Shown here: positions 44,751 through 56,030 of the stretch, piece by piece | How the letters are laid out: the number at the start of each line of letters is the position of its first letter | Position numbering within the stretch: position 1 is the stretch's first letter | DNA from: Pteria penguin | Lineage: Eukaryota; Mollusca; Bivalvia; Pterioida; Pteriidae | Direction: 5' to 3' | Assembly: GCA_035048485.1 (NCBI GenBank) | Contig: CM068585.1 | Span: 59,606,618 to 59,670,617, forward strand | DNA: 64,000 nt | Made by a program: the position numbers and the translations under genes | The notes under the pieces: model-generated | Seen by the model: only the letters and a program-made list of their open reading frames with translations | The model's database searches: none | What the model was told of the DNA's origin: nothing

Positions 44751-44888
44751 ATAATGCCACTTGATCTCCCTTTCGTAGGTGACCTATCAGCTAGGGAGGA
44801 ACCTGTTTAGTAGGCTGGAATGCTTTACCCGGTAGTATAGATTGAATGTGAGCTGATTGTGTAAAATACTTCAGAGGTTTATAGACAT

Positions 44889-44918
44889 AACCAAAGACCA
44901 AAGACCAAAGACCAAAGA
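44889..44918. repeat. Heptamer repeat (ccaaaga)n
   Basis: About four tandem copies of accaaag. Confidence 0.9.
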
Positions 44919-45120
44919 ATCGCCTGTTTGTATTAATAGTTTACAACAATATTGTTTTAATACAATATATAATTCTATTGTATATCAATCTGATCCTAAT
45001 GATACATATCCTGATTATTCAATGTTTTACGATATTGTATTGTTTCTTTTATTCTGTATGCTATGCGATGTAAAGCCAGACATCACTGATATTTCGATGA
45101 ATCATTCCCATTTCATTACA

Positions 45121-45356
45121 TTAGTACCCTTTAAGTGCCACCCCAGTAATTTCCAGTTCATTAAATTCTAAATGCCACTGGTACCACTCCGACGAATAAT
45201 CTTTCGACAATTTAACCACTTTGCCGATTGTAAATGGTTGACAGGTGACCTTCACCCAATCCCTCTTGGTAGGGGGTCCTATGTAGAACGCACACTTCTT
45301 TTGCAATCCGATTTCACTTTCGTAGACATCAATGTGAATGTTTCGTGTTCGTATGT
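45121..45356 (-). CDS. PAN-lectin gene, exon 3 (end of F-type lectin-like domain)
   Basis: The acceptor ttttataatttcag|acatac starts the exon at 45,356 in phase 1. The TAA is at 45,123-45,121. It encodes IRTRNIHIDVYESEIGLQKK, CAFYIGPPTKRDWVKVTC, FTIGKVVKLSKD, EWYQWHLEFNELEITGVALK, GY. The pair of Cys (CAFY, VTC), the GPP...W segment and the final LxFNELEI are the C-terminal half of fucolectin/F5-8C-like (FTP) domains, where ELEVxG closes the beta barrel. It is the last exon of the three-exon model. Exon sizes 313 + 210 + 236 sum to 759 nt (253 codons with stop). Confidence 0.8.
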
Positions 45357-45389
45357 CTGAAATTATAAAACCAGTTATTGTATACACAT

Positions 45390-46945
45390 ATAATTCATTT
45401 ATGATGATATATCATGGTTAGGTTACATTTTGAATGTCGATTTGTAAGTAGGCTGACTCAAAACTAAACTGTTAAGCAGACAACCTAATACAAAACGATC
45501 AATTATAGCACTTATCTTTGACATTTTTGAAAAAATTAATTGTTACAGGACATGCTTACCCCTCATCAGCATCTTATTTCGCTTCTGATGTTGAGCGAGG
45601 AACTGAAGGTCCAATGTGTTAAAACGTGTCAATGTCACTTATCACTTAGGTAAAAGACCATAATAACTGATGTCACGTGACCTCGGTACTCACTGTATTG
45701 TGGCTAGTATTCGTTGACTCTTGCAGGCCAGAGTTAGAAATGGTACGTAGGACTGGTCAGTTTCTCCTGTTTTCTGGGCAAAACCAACAGGAATAACCAA
45801 GACAAAGACATACAAAATATTTCAACACTTATAGCTAGAAGAAGAAGAAGAGTGACTACATGTCAATCCCACCTGATTGTTTGTGAATCTTTGTGAGTGT
45901 TAAGTGTAAGTAACTGGAAAATACTGGTCAATTCCCAGTCTTGCATATTTTACTTTGGTATTTTTTTTAAAATTCAAACGGTCATTAAAATACATATTTC
46001 AAATTTACTGTGAATATTAATCTAATAATAAAACTCGTAGTATAGAGTGATGGATTATAAACCACCAAGTGGCGAATCACTACTCTACTCGATCACCAAG
46101 AAACATAGAAGGGTTAGTGACGCGGGAAGAAACGATTGACGAGAGGCGGTTTGTTAGACGTGTGTGTAAATGTGATGTGATGAAATGTTCCTCCTTCCTT
46201 TGCGTATCGCATCGGTCGTTATATCGTATGACGGTGCAGAGACCGGTATCAAATCTACGTCAGACTCCGCGTCGATGATTTGATAAAAAGACATGTTTAC
46301 TGTTGAGGCTCTGTTCTCAAACTAAGGAAATTCACTTACTTTTGAACATAAATTCAAATAAAGCATAGAACGATTTATTTTGATTAGAGGTAGCCACTAG
46401 CAACGGAGAATCCCTACCTCTTGTAGATTTACTTCGATTCATCTTAAGCTTTCCTTAGATTTTTTAGAACAATCGTTCATAATTCTAATCACTTAATTCA
46501 AGTTGTTATCGACTTTTTTTCTAGATTTCAATATTTTTGATTAATAATTGTATACATAATTGTATATTCGCAGTTTTAAAGAAAAGGACGAGTATGTGAT
46601 GTTTAATATGCATTGTAAAAGACAATATCCAAAAAGAAATCAAATCTATTGTGAGAGGTCTGCTGAGGGAAATGTATTGGTGTCGAGCTTCTATACTACT
46701 TCAACGAAGAAATACCAAAGTGTTAGCCTAGCCATATCTCGTAGTCCATAGAACGAAAGGAAAATATTTTGTGATGTGTCATATTCAGACAGAGTATCTT
46801 CTTCAAGCTCTGCCAATAAAGGGTTTCTTTAGCTGTTAATTAAATTCACATTTACACATCAAATATACACAATTGGATTTTCATAGTTTCGCCCTCGAAC
46901 AACAAGAAATTAAATGATTTTGGATGGTTGAAAGTAAAAGGTGGG
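45390..46945. other. Intron 2 of the PAN-lectin gene (part)
   Basis: No additional in-phase exon is recognised between exons 2 and 3. Frames at 46,069-46,278 and 46,560-46,751 (plus) have no motif. A gaagaagaag microsatellite lies near 45,839. Confidence 0.4.
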
Positions 46946-46949
46946 GTTG

Positions 46950-46997
46950 GAGCTAGAAAGACATAATTTGTCGAAGTACGCATATGGTGTACTAAAT
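46950..46997 (+). mobile_element. Hammerhead repeat H5, 3-prime remnant
   Basis: gctagaaagacataatttg, tcgaagtacgcatatggtgt keeps the helix II/III region of the hammerhead repeat with several changes (GAAA became GAAG). It lies in intron 2. Confidence 0.5.
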
Positions 46998-47092
46998 CAA
47001 TACACGTACAGATGTTATGATATTAATATCAATACACGTATATATGATATAATATTAATATCAGTACACGTATATATGATATAATATTTATC
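46998..47092. repeat. About 32-bp minisatellite, three units
   Basis: atcaatacacgtacagatg, tcaatacacgtatatatgat and tcagtacacgtatatatgat begin successive AT-rich units. Confidence 0.8.
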
Positions 47093-47486
47093 ATTGGATA
47101 TTTAATTACACATTCTTATATCTAATATATTTACTATTAGATAATTATTACCCCTACTTCTATCATGTTATTGCATATTTGTTGACATTTCTAGCATTTA
47201 AACTTCAGTCTTCACAGCATCTTCGCTAGCCAGGAGCAAATTGGACGCTAGCTGGGCTGGTGAAGACGTCTTGACCTAGCTATAGGTGAACATTTATTGT
47301 AAATTAAAGCATACGTGATCACTAAGGTCCTAGCATCAGGTACACATATGCAGAACAAGAAACAACGATTGTATAAGTAATAGGGTTATGGAATGGTAGA
47401 TATCGAACAATGTCTATTTTCAAACATAGCGCAAACCCATATATTTATAATAAACAAATATCTAATTCTAACATTAAAATAATTAC

Positions 47487-47696
47487 TATGATTATGGGTC
47501 GGATCTCTAGTCGGCATAAAGCGGACTTCTATAATCCAGTATGTATCTCCAAGGTCAACTTTCCACCAAGGACTCTGATCGTGGTCAGCAGTGTGTATTC
47601 CATTGGTCAGATCGCCATCAAGAGCATTTGCAGCCCACCATGTCGTCCACGTAGAAGACTGCTCAGCATGCTTACCAAGGGCAATATTCTCCAACA
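47487..47696 (-). CDS. PAN-lectin gene, exon 2 (start of F-type lectin-like domain)
   Basis: The acceptor ttttgtttcctttgacag is strong. The exon runs from 47,696 to a donor cata|gtaatt at 47,487 (210 nt, phase 1 to phase 1). It encodes LENIALGKHAEQSS, AANALDGDLTN, HDQSPWWKVDLGDTYWI, EVRFMPTRDPTHNH. ENIALGKxAxQSS and PWWKVDLG are the hallmark N-terminal motifs of F-type lectin/FTP domains; the ligand-binding loop assignments cannot be made with certainty. The frame is also open upstream of the acceptor with a hydrophobic MSATCIFTILTVLFPLTV, so an alternative start within this exon with its own signal peptide is possible. The donor is the less certain border. Confidence 0.75.
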
Positions 47697-48289
47697 CTGT
47701 CAAAGGAAACAAAACTGTAAGTATGGTAAAAATACATGTAGCCGACATAGGAAGTCTTCTAAAATGTGGTATATAAATGTCTGAAATCAAATTTTAAAAA
47801 TCTATATACATTTCTATTTGTTCTTATATATTTGCTTTATTATTTTGTGGTTTTTTTTTTTTTCTTTGGGGGGATTTGGATTTGTAAGGGGGTCTTTTTT
47901 TCATTGATTTCCAGTTCACGGAGTACTACGTGCACGTTGCTTTAAAATACAATCATTTTGATATGGTCATTTTATTGTGATCGTGACCGCTTTCTCCGTA
48001 CAAAAGAAAGCATAAAACGTCTGTAGAAGATTCAAATGTTGAACCAGAGAATAGATAACCAATAAGATAATGGTTATTTCAATGAAGTCAGTGGAAGATA
48101 CATGGTACAATTCAATTTATCTTATTCGTATTGTCAAATGACCATGGTAAGATATAGTCAGCCATGTACTAGTCACTTCATTGTGAAATGAAGAAAGTGA
48201 AAAAGCCTTCATCAAGAGCAGATAAACCACTATATTGGAATAGTTTATATTAAATTAAACGTATTCCACGCATTATAATAATTCATATA

Positions 48290-48405
48290 GAACATATATA
48301 CCTTATGCACCATATGCGCATTTTGACAACTTATGTCTCTTCAGTGATGCTCGTGGCCAATTGTTTGGATTTCTCAAAATATATAAATATTTGAATGCGT
48401 GATAA
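48290..48405 (-). mobile_element. Hammerhead repeat H6 (3-prime half)
   Basis: The hammerhead at 48,307-48,350 (minus) keeps GCATCA/TGGTGC, CTGAAGA and GACA-TAAGT-TGTC, but the following GAAA is AAAA. G12, the presumed general base, is A, so it should be inactive. The head of the repeat is missing. It lies in intron 1. Confidence 0.7.
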
Positions 48406-48529
48406 AGGATTGCAGAAACCAACACCATCATTTGAAACGCTGTATGACACAAATGTGAATGGCGCATCACAAAGGTTAAGATAGCTGTATATCAGCGAGA
48501 TGACTATTAAAGCGGGCTAAAGAAACGAA

Positions 48530-48625
48530 GAAAAAGAAATAAACATTCAATATATTTTTGACTGCATGTCCTTGCTGATTTGTGTCACACAGCTTTGTCG
48601 GATGTCTTCTGTTTTCTCTCTCACA
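48530..48625 (+). mobile_element. X variant-b 3-prime end
   Basis: actgcatgtccttgctgatt, tgtgtcacacagctttgtcg and gatgtcttctgttttctc match the variant-b terminus. Confidence 0.55.
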
Positions 48626-49278
48626 CGGCGAACTTTGAAGAATATCCATGTAACAACAAATCTGCGCCATTTCCATACTCATATTTATCATACAGATAAT
48701 CACGACAATCAATTTACATTACAAAGGCTCTAAGATAATTCTCTGGTTTTTTGTATTGAAGTATAATGAGGAGGGTCTGCTTTTATCATGATTAATTTTA
48801 AAGGTATAAGATATTACAGATGTAACGTACGGCGACGCTGTGGGATTTTTATGTAAGCTGCTGTAATTTGTAATCGTGGCACATATTACTCCTAAATTTA
48901 AAAATTACATATTGTTATGTAATTTTCTTGAAAACCCACGCTCAAAACATTCTAATAAAACGCATCGTCTATGCGATTTACAGCGTTTGTGCATTGGCCA
49001 AAACCTTCATATCTTGAAAACAGTAAAATATGAAAGAAACATTTCTTGAATAGAGGCTTTACCAAAACAGGAATTTAATTGACGTTCAATGTATTGGCTG
49101 AAACTACACCTGTACAATATAACAAGAAGGTTTGAAGAGTCTAGCTTGAATAAGTTACGTTATGCTTGAGAAAAAACTAAATATTCTTTCTAAAAAATCT
49201 TTCTCGTTTGGCTTTAAAAGTAAGCAATAGAGGAAACGTTTGCTAGTAAAGCCGGTTTGGTGTAGATTGCAGACAAAA

Positions 49279-49386
49279 AGTAGTAGTAGTAGTAGTGGTA
49301 GTAGTAGTAGTAGTAGTAGTTGTACTGATATCAATTAAAATAATAATAATAATAATCATATTAATAATACTCATAATAATAACAGA
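49279..49386. repeat. Adjacent (AGT)n and (AAT)n microsatellites
   Basis: About 14 AGT triplets (one GGT interruption) at 49,279-49,322, followed by a run of AAT-type triplets to 49,384. Confidence 0.9.
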
Positions 49387-49641
49387 CATTTGTAGATTCC
49401 AAATATGTGTGTATTAACAGTTGAATCAGCCTGTTCGCGCCTGTCCAAGAGATAACAACAAACCCAATTATCGGACCTCCAAGTGAGAACGCTTTACTGC
49501 TCATTGTGTTATGCACATAGTCGCCTCTCAATTAATATTCATTAGAGGCTGTTCTTGCTCGCAAGATTATTAGACCGGGATATCTTGGTACCTGTTGCAT
49601 TCATGATATTTATTTCATTGATGATCGATGTTTTGTTTTTA

Positions 49642-49725
49642 CAAGTGAAAACAGAAGACATCTGACAAAGCTGTATGACACAAATCACCAAGGACTTGCA
49701 CACAAAAAATGACAATAGCATAACA
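49642..49725 (-). mobile_element. X variant-b 3-prime end
   Basis: gtgaaaacagaagacatctg, acaaagctgtatgacacaaa, tcaccaaggacttgcac: same terminus as at 48.5 kb, opposite orientation. Confidence 0.55.
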
Positions 49726-49786
49726 TACACGGAACGACATGTTGCTATCAAAAATATGTAAGGCGATATCAACATTAGTAAACCGT

Positions 49787-50345
49787 GCTCTGTCCGTCTG
49801 TAAGCCTGGCTAAGATCCTTGATCAATAGGAATCCAGACTAACAGTCAGAGGGGACGAGGATCAGGACCTTGTCTCCTCTGAAAAGGTTTGGACAAGGCC
49901 CGTCATAGAGTCCCTACCGCCCTGTTAGTCAGCGTGCAACGCTCAAGTAAATGTCTGCATTTGGTTGTAGAGGGACTCAATACAAGGTCTATTGTTTTAG
50001 CGATGATCTCGGGGTCATACTGTCGATGTCGAAGGCCTTTAATAATTTTAGAAACAGCCGATATGAAATTATCGGAACCTTTGACCCTTCTTCGTTTGTA
50101 CAATAGATTACCGTAGAAATTGGGATGGGAAATTCCTCTGGATACCTATTGTTGAAAAGTAACATTTCCGAATTCAGATAAAATGTCTGAATAAGATCTT
50201 AAAATTTTACCAAAATTTTTTCGAAGTTTATGATATCTATAACCCTGAGTAAAAAGTTTAAAAATAATCTGAGAATTTTTTTTCGTGAAAATCCAAAACG
50301 TTAGTGCAGGTTCTAGCAAACCGAACCAATTGACTAATATAAATA
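49787..50345 (-). pseudogene. PLE-B RT C-terminal tail (copy B3)
   Basis: Reading down minus from 50,345: VNWFGLLEPALTFWIFTKKN, QIIFKLFTQGYRYHKLRKN, FGKILRSYSDILSEFGNVTF, then a frameshift and YKRRRVKGSDNFISAVSKII, KGLRHRQYDPEIIAKTIDLV. This is the alpha-helical end of the PLE-B RT, followed by a 3-prime flank shared with the copy at 61.3 kb (tctcctctga, gtcatagagtccc). It lies in intron 1 of the PAN-lectin gene. Confidence 0.75.
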
Positions 50346-51245
50346 CCAAACAAATGCAAAAAATAGTAAATCACAAGTTCATGATATGTAAATACGTTGA
50401 ACTCCTTAACGAAAATTCAAAGACGGCCTGAATTCATACTTTAGTATAGCTAAATACGTCTAACCAACTTTGATTTTTCATCTACAAGCATACAGCAGAA
50501 AATTGGCAAAATAAATACCCATTTCTAAGACAAAAAAGAAGAAAGGAATTAACGTATATACAAAATTATTTACAGTATATTTTCTTCTATCCTGAAAAAG
50601 TGCAAGATGGAAGTGTTGAATTACACGCCTCAACCTCACCCCTCTATTTTATTTAACAAATAGATCCTACAATAAATAAATAACCATGGAAACAGACTAA
50701 ACTGTAGATTTCCAGTTTCGACCCTGAATATCAGACAGTGGCCATGGTTAATGTTTGAAACGAAAAGTTAAAGTTGCAGTAGAGATATTGACAGAGCAGG
50801 AATACTCCATGAGCATTCAGACGTCTCTTGCCTGTAATGCATGTATCTGTATCTTGCCTGTATCTACACTTGCATAGTTAATCAAGATTATATGTGAAGG
50901 GAGTTCTTAAGGAGTCATTTCTCCTCATTTTACAACTTGAAATGTTCGTAAAACTATAAAAGTTGACAGTTATATTAAGGGACAGACATTATAGGAATGA
51001 CCTGGGAGAAAACAGTATACAACATACAAAACAAAAGACGTCATAAAGGCTGTTTACATGGATACAGCAAATTTATGTGGTTAGTCGGTTAAGGGACTTA
51101 ACCGTTACTGTTTTGTAATAGAAGTGATCTTGTAATTTTGTCACACATTTGACAGAGACAATTTCGAATTAATTTAATTTTCGCATACAATAGAACAAAA
51201 TAAAGGTGTGTATCAGAAGTTCTGAATATATGACATTTGACTTAC

Positions 51246-51558
51246 CATGACCAAAGAAGGACCATCCTACGGTCTCTGAATAAGATGCCTCTCCTAAATA
51301 TGATGCATTGTGTATTTCGCAGATGTGTTGAGTTTTCTGATAAGACAAAGACACACACTTTCTGCTTACCAAACAATGCAGTACGCAAACTGACAAACTG
51401 GATGGATGAATCGTACCCAAAACGTGGCCTGCAATCCTAAAATTATCCCGAATTTTGTGAAACTCTACCGAGATAAAAGTAGATGTGCTATAACCCATAT
51501 GGTATCCTCCAAAGATAAATATTACACCGAATAAGCCCATCAATGAATTATACTTCAT
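51246..51558 (-). CDS. PAN-lectin gene, exon 1 (signal peptide and PAN module)
   Basis: The ATG is at 51,558. Residues 1-22 form a signal peptide (MKYNSLMGLFGVIFIFGG). A PAN/apple-like module follows, with C58, C62, C68 (CVLHCLVSRKC) and C80 (ICEIHN), then GEASYSETVGWSFFGH. The exon ends catg|gtaagtc after one base of a codon, and phase 1 matches the F-type lectin-like exon at 47,696. Joined across a 3.5-kb intron, the product would be a secreted protein of 252 residues with PAN then lectin-like domains. Such proteins are extracellular and often carbohydrate-binding; immunity or adhesion is inferred only. Expression and splicing are unverified. Confidence 0.75.
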
Positions 51559-52076
51559 GGTTCCAACAATGTCGGTGTATTCTTTCCAGTAAGTTTGAAA
51601 GGAGAAGTTGCATCCAATGAAATATCAGAGTGTGATTATTATATGTTAACTCAAAAGAAATCCATAGACTTTGAACAACGTCAAAACTCAAAGAAAAGAT
51701 TTAATATACCACCGAATAAACCTGTCCCTTAGCGAATAAATAGACTTTTATATATTCCTTTTGCCAAATGGACGTTAGGCTGACGCATTTAAAAATATGT
51801 TTAGGTCAAATGCATCCACAATGGAAAAACTCAATATTATCGTCAAAAATACATGTTTTTAGATATTGATATTGAACATCCGGCTGCGCATACTCCAATG
51901 TGATGAATGTTGTTGTTGTTTGGGTACAACGTATAGGTGCGAGTTATTTGTAGGTGATATGTGTTTTTATTAATTGAGGAAATCGATTTCCCCTTACAAG
52001 AAGCAAGGATCATTTACATTCATCGAGAAACTTACTCGTTTCAATGAAGGAGTTGTAAAATAAATAATTACATATT

Positions 52077-52268
52077 AAAGAGAAAACAGAAGACATTAGA
52101 CCAAGCTGTATGACACAAATCACCAAGGACATTCACGTAAAATATGATAAAAGTTAAATACAGAAAACTTTACAAAATATTCGATTGTACCGCAGTTACG
52201 ATACCGACTTAGGACTGTCAGTTAAAGTAACAAATGTCACTCAGCTGGTGTGGTTAACCGGTTTAAAT
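52077..52268 (-). mobile_element. X variant-b, near full length
   Basis: agagaaaacagaagacatta, gctgtatgacacaaatcacc, then the X core gttacgataccgacttagga and ctggtgtggttaaccggttt. This copy ties the variant-b terminus to the X core. Confidence 0.75.
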
Positions 52269-52514
52269 TTAGTGTCCTTGTCTCTTACATATACTCATGT
52301 TTGTATATATCTATTTACTTCCTGAAGTTGAATAGTTGTTGGAGGACGATGGATGTTGCATGCAAGCAAGTGACGCTTTCCCGGACACCTGGTCTCACAG
52401 CAATTTAATTGGGGTTCGCATATGTCTGAATATGACATTGTACACGATATTGTCCTTTTATTCCATTGACTTTGAGATGTGATTAATACTTTGGTACTTT
52501 CTAGTTTTTTACTT

Positions 52515-52700
52515 TTAATAACACAATGACATGCATTTTCATTTCATCAAACAATAATCCTAAAACTCAAATTTACTGAAATATTATGCTCCAAAAATAA
52601 CAAGTATTCTGAATTTTATTTATTTGTATACAAAATATATTTCATGATTGTACTGATGTTTGTGAATTCTGTCTTGAAACTGCAATTGCATCTCATGAAT
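52515..52700 (-). pseudogene. Decayed PAN exon copy
   Basis: Aligns with 2,375-2,640 (aataatcctaaaactcaaat, atatttcatgattgtac, gaattctgtcttgaaactgc). No open frame remains. Confidence 0.5.
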
Positions 52701-53411
52701 TATCAACTTATGTTTATACTATTACCATGCACAACTTCCAGAATGACTAAAATGTCTCGGATATTTCTAAGATTATGCATTATCTCCCTCTCTGAAACCT
52801 TACTCACCTGTATATCACTGTAAGTACAATGTTATCAATTAATTATTGAAGGCTTTATTCTCAATGTACTTCTGCTTTTGTCAGTACCAAATCTTTGTGG
52901 AATTAATAATATTTTCTGATGTGTAATCATGCGTTTATTTCTGTTTTGATTATGAACATCAAGGGGAATTTCTCGATACAGACGCCTCTTATCTTTTCCC
53001 TTTCTTTTCAAGTTTTTTAATGAAGGTTTATAGAACAGGCTTTGTTTTCTCCATTTCCTTATATTCCTTGAAACAAAATCCTTTAGTATTACTTCCGTCT
53101 CAACTACAGCGCATAACTCAGTATATACTGAACGGGCGTTTTGCCGTGAAATCGATCTTCACGGTCTCATTCGAGTATTTCATAAGACACTTAGATCACA
53201 GTCTTAGAAAATTCAATTCTAATGAATATTTCAGTCTACATTTTATCTGCTCTATAAAAGCCGAATAATGTCCATATTGTCGTAACCGTAGCCTCTACTG
53301 AATGGATATGAACAAATTCATATTGGATAAACACATTGACTCAATCTCTCTTTTTCGTTTTTATCGCCATTTCATTAATGATATTATCGTCGAAGTATCG
53401 AAGATCCAAAG

Positions 53412-54914
53412 ATGTAAAGATGATGGATAAATCCAAACCACAAATCCAAAAATCATGAAACCATAGGACATACAAAATCAGTGAAAATGAAAAACAAATG
53501 GAAAATAACAAAATATGTCTACTTGAAGAGCATATGTGAACCCCTGTGATGGAGTGAGATCAGGTGCCCGGGGAGAGTGAGCATCTCCTGCTTGCTAGCA
53601 ACACCCGTCACATATAACCCGTAGAAAGAGTCAAATCGTGTGAATTCCATATGTATCTATATATGGAGAAGTCGAAGTAGGTAACCTTCTAGTATAGAAG
53701 GTGTCAAATCTGTGTAAAGTGATCGGAATCGGTCTCAGTCCAGAATATCATTTAAAAGTCTGGATAACGAGATATCATATGGAGTAATAAGAGTCTCGTA
53801 ACGACCGTAGAACATCCTCAGTGACGATGCTAGTCTAGCACATATATAACCCTGGTTGAGCAGCTTAACTGAAAGTCGCCTAGCCCTCAGAACAAAGTCA
53901 TTGTAATTTGAACATGCTCTGGAATAACGTATTAACTGAGAAAAGAATACGCCGTATGCGGGCGATGATGGAATGTTGCTACTTATGAAAGGAAAGTTTG
54001 TGATAGCGAAATTGAAATCGTCACGTTTGTCATAGAGTGAGGTGTTCTATTGACCATTAATGTCGAAAGACAACATAATATCTAAATACGAAGTAGAATT
54101 ACTAGTTTCTGTGGTTTCTTTTACCTCCAGTTCACTTGGATAGATGATGCTAAGGTAATCCGCGAATGAAGGATTATTAATTGAAAGCAAGTCATCTATA
54201 TATCTGTAAGTAAAATTGAAGCCAAGAGCCAATTGTTTTTTTCCTTGCGAAAGCAAAGACTGAATGAACTCAGCTTCGTATGAATAAAGGAATATGTCAG
54301 CCAGAAGCGGAGCACAGTTAGTGCCCATTGGAATGCCGACAATTTGTTGAAAAACTTTACCTCCAAACACCACAAAAATGTTATCGATAAGAAAGTTCAA
54401 CATCTGAATGACAGCTGTTTCAGTGTATTTATTTTTGGAATCAGAATTTTCCCTAACAAAGTAAGTTTTATCGTGGCCTATTACTATATTTTTGAATTTG
54501 CGGCTTCCGTTTTTACTAGTAAATGCATTTTGAATAATTTCCGCTAATCTGTCTTTTAATTTCTGATGAGGGATCGTTGTGTACAGAGTCGAAAAGTCAA
54601 AAGACTTGATGGAGTGAATTTTAGTAAAACTTTTTGATTTTAGATGTTCTAACAACTCTTTTGAATTTTTAAGGATCCACATTTGATTAATTCTACTTCT
54701 GGAATATACTGTTTCGCAATATCTATGAAGGCCAGATTTAATTTCTGATAATATTTTTGTGAGTAGCATCGATACAGATTTTGTGGAACACTTCGAAGAA
54801 CCAGCGATAAAGCGTTGTTTGTACGGAGTTTTGTGCATTTTTGGAATACAGTACAAATATGGAAGTTCTAAATTCAATTTATTTGAGTCAATACCAAACG
54901 TATTGAGGACAGAT
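53412..54914 (-). mobile_element. PLE-A copy 1, 5-prime truncated
   Basis: Nearly identical to 58,381-59,883 (I count about fifteen differences over 1.5 kb by eye). It includes the shared 3-prime flank from atgtaaagatgatggataaa to the RT stop and the RT core up to SVLNTFG. The 3-prime end is the same base in both copies, and the flanks differ. At the other end it joins 17 unplaced bases and then X. Confidence 0.85.
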
Positions 54915-54934
54915 ACTATACTATTATTAGACAT
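54047..54934 (-). pseudogene. PLE-A RT, chimeric start and premature stop
   Basis: 295 codons are open. The first residues MSNNSIV come from X (its attcATG) and junction sequence, and SVLNTFGIDSNKLNLEL onward is PLE-A RT. The fusion is in frame. The core has DFSTLYTTIPH (motif A), GIPMGTNCAPLLAD (motif B), YRYIDDLLSINN (motif C) and TSYLDIMLSF. A single change relative to copy 2 (TTG to TAG, after DINGQ) ends the frame about 100 codons early. Without the N-terminal CxC and GHVITGDL region it is unlikely to be an active RT. Confidence 0.75.
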
Positions 54935-55135
54935 GAATATAAATAATATACTAGAACATATAACACATTACAAAAATATTTGATTGAAGTGCAATTACGA
55001 TACCGACTTAGGACGGTCATTTAATTTGACAAAAGCCAAACAAATGGTGTGGTTAACCGGTTTACGGGCCCACCTTCCCACTCACCGTAACAGCAGAACA
55101 ATCAAAGGACGTACATTTAAAAATTTATAAATAAT
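54932..55135 (-). mobile_element. X retroposon lacking its 3-prime end, fused to PLE-A
   Basis: catgaatataaataatatac, aattacgataccgacttagg, gtgtggttaaccggtttacg, cccactcaccgtaacagcag and taaaaatttataaata: this is X from its 5-prime end to just before the terminal 60 bases. It directly precedes the PLE-A RT on minus. Confidence 0.8.
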
Positions 55136-55139
55136 CCGT

Positions 55140-56025
55140 CATGTAAAGAACAAGGGTCAAGAGCGGGAGGGAAAAGGCGACTGTGCCGTTTTGGTCATTT
55201 CCACATTTTCCCTGTGGTTGTTAATTTATCATAGCAAGCTGACCAGGAGTCAGTGTAAGAAGGATTAAGCCGGGTTTCCATAAAATGGAATAATGATGTG
55301 TTTTCGGTACGTAATATTTCGGCAATGAACACTCGCCGAATAAAAAAAAATAATCCCCTAATTATACACAGCGGAAAAAATCAATACCTGAAGCCAACAT
55401 TTTTGTTTTTTCATTTTCCGCGCTGAAAACGACGTATCAACTGAAATTGTGACGTAGTTAACCCAAGGACCCAAAGACACGTTACAAAAAGAATCTTTAA
55501 ACTATTGCGACCAACGCCAGTTCTAGTTTTATTCTATGAAATTCTGAATTTTATTATTTATGAATTTGATAATTTTATGCCAAGTTCACATTCATTTTGT
55601 TTGTTTTGAGTTTGTGACTCAGTTTACTGTCCTAAGTCGGTATCGCATCGCATATGTCATTATTTACTTAGCTTTATTGTGCGTCTCCTCGATGACTTTC
55701 ATGGAGCAGTCAATACCATTTGAAAACTCATAACTGTGGTGCTTTTTAACGGGTTTTCATTTGCAAATCGACTGATGAAAAAGGATCTGATAATCAGTAA
55801 CTGGATTGCGACACACTTTTTGAAATGTGGCAAAAGTTAGGGGAGGTATATCTCAAATGTTGGAGAAAGTGGTCTCAGAATGCAACATTTACATCCGTTG
55901 TTCAAAACATTTTGCAAGGGAGGCCCTTTGGACCCTGGCCTAAAGGAGAGGAAACCCCTTCCCTCCTCTGCGCTTCGAACAGATATTGGTCTCATACGCT
56001 CAGCAGTGGACCGGCTGGATCCGCC
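55140..56025. other. No gene recognised; small X core trace
   Basis: At 55,626-55,650, actgtcctaagtcggtatcg is an isolated X core fragment. Otherwise I see no feature. Confidence 0.4.
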
Positions 56026-56030
56026 ACAAA

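Larger units (their letters stand above)
51160..53060. repeat. Segmental duplication, right copy (partner 1,000-3,660)
   Basis: Shared landmarks in order are the PAN exon, its upstream flank (tttgaaaggagaagttgcat against tttgaaagtaacatttgcat), a decayed PAN exon at about 52,515-52,700, ttctgcttttgtcagtac, and atagaacaggctttgttt. It is shorter than its partner because the insertions differ. Confidence 0.65.

Noticed and set aside
47697..47790. Start of the lectin exon at MISDIYIPHF with its own signal peptide
   Set aside because: A strong acceptor (ttttgtttcctttgacag) and matching phase favour splicing from the PAN exon. It is kept only as an alternative.
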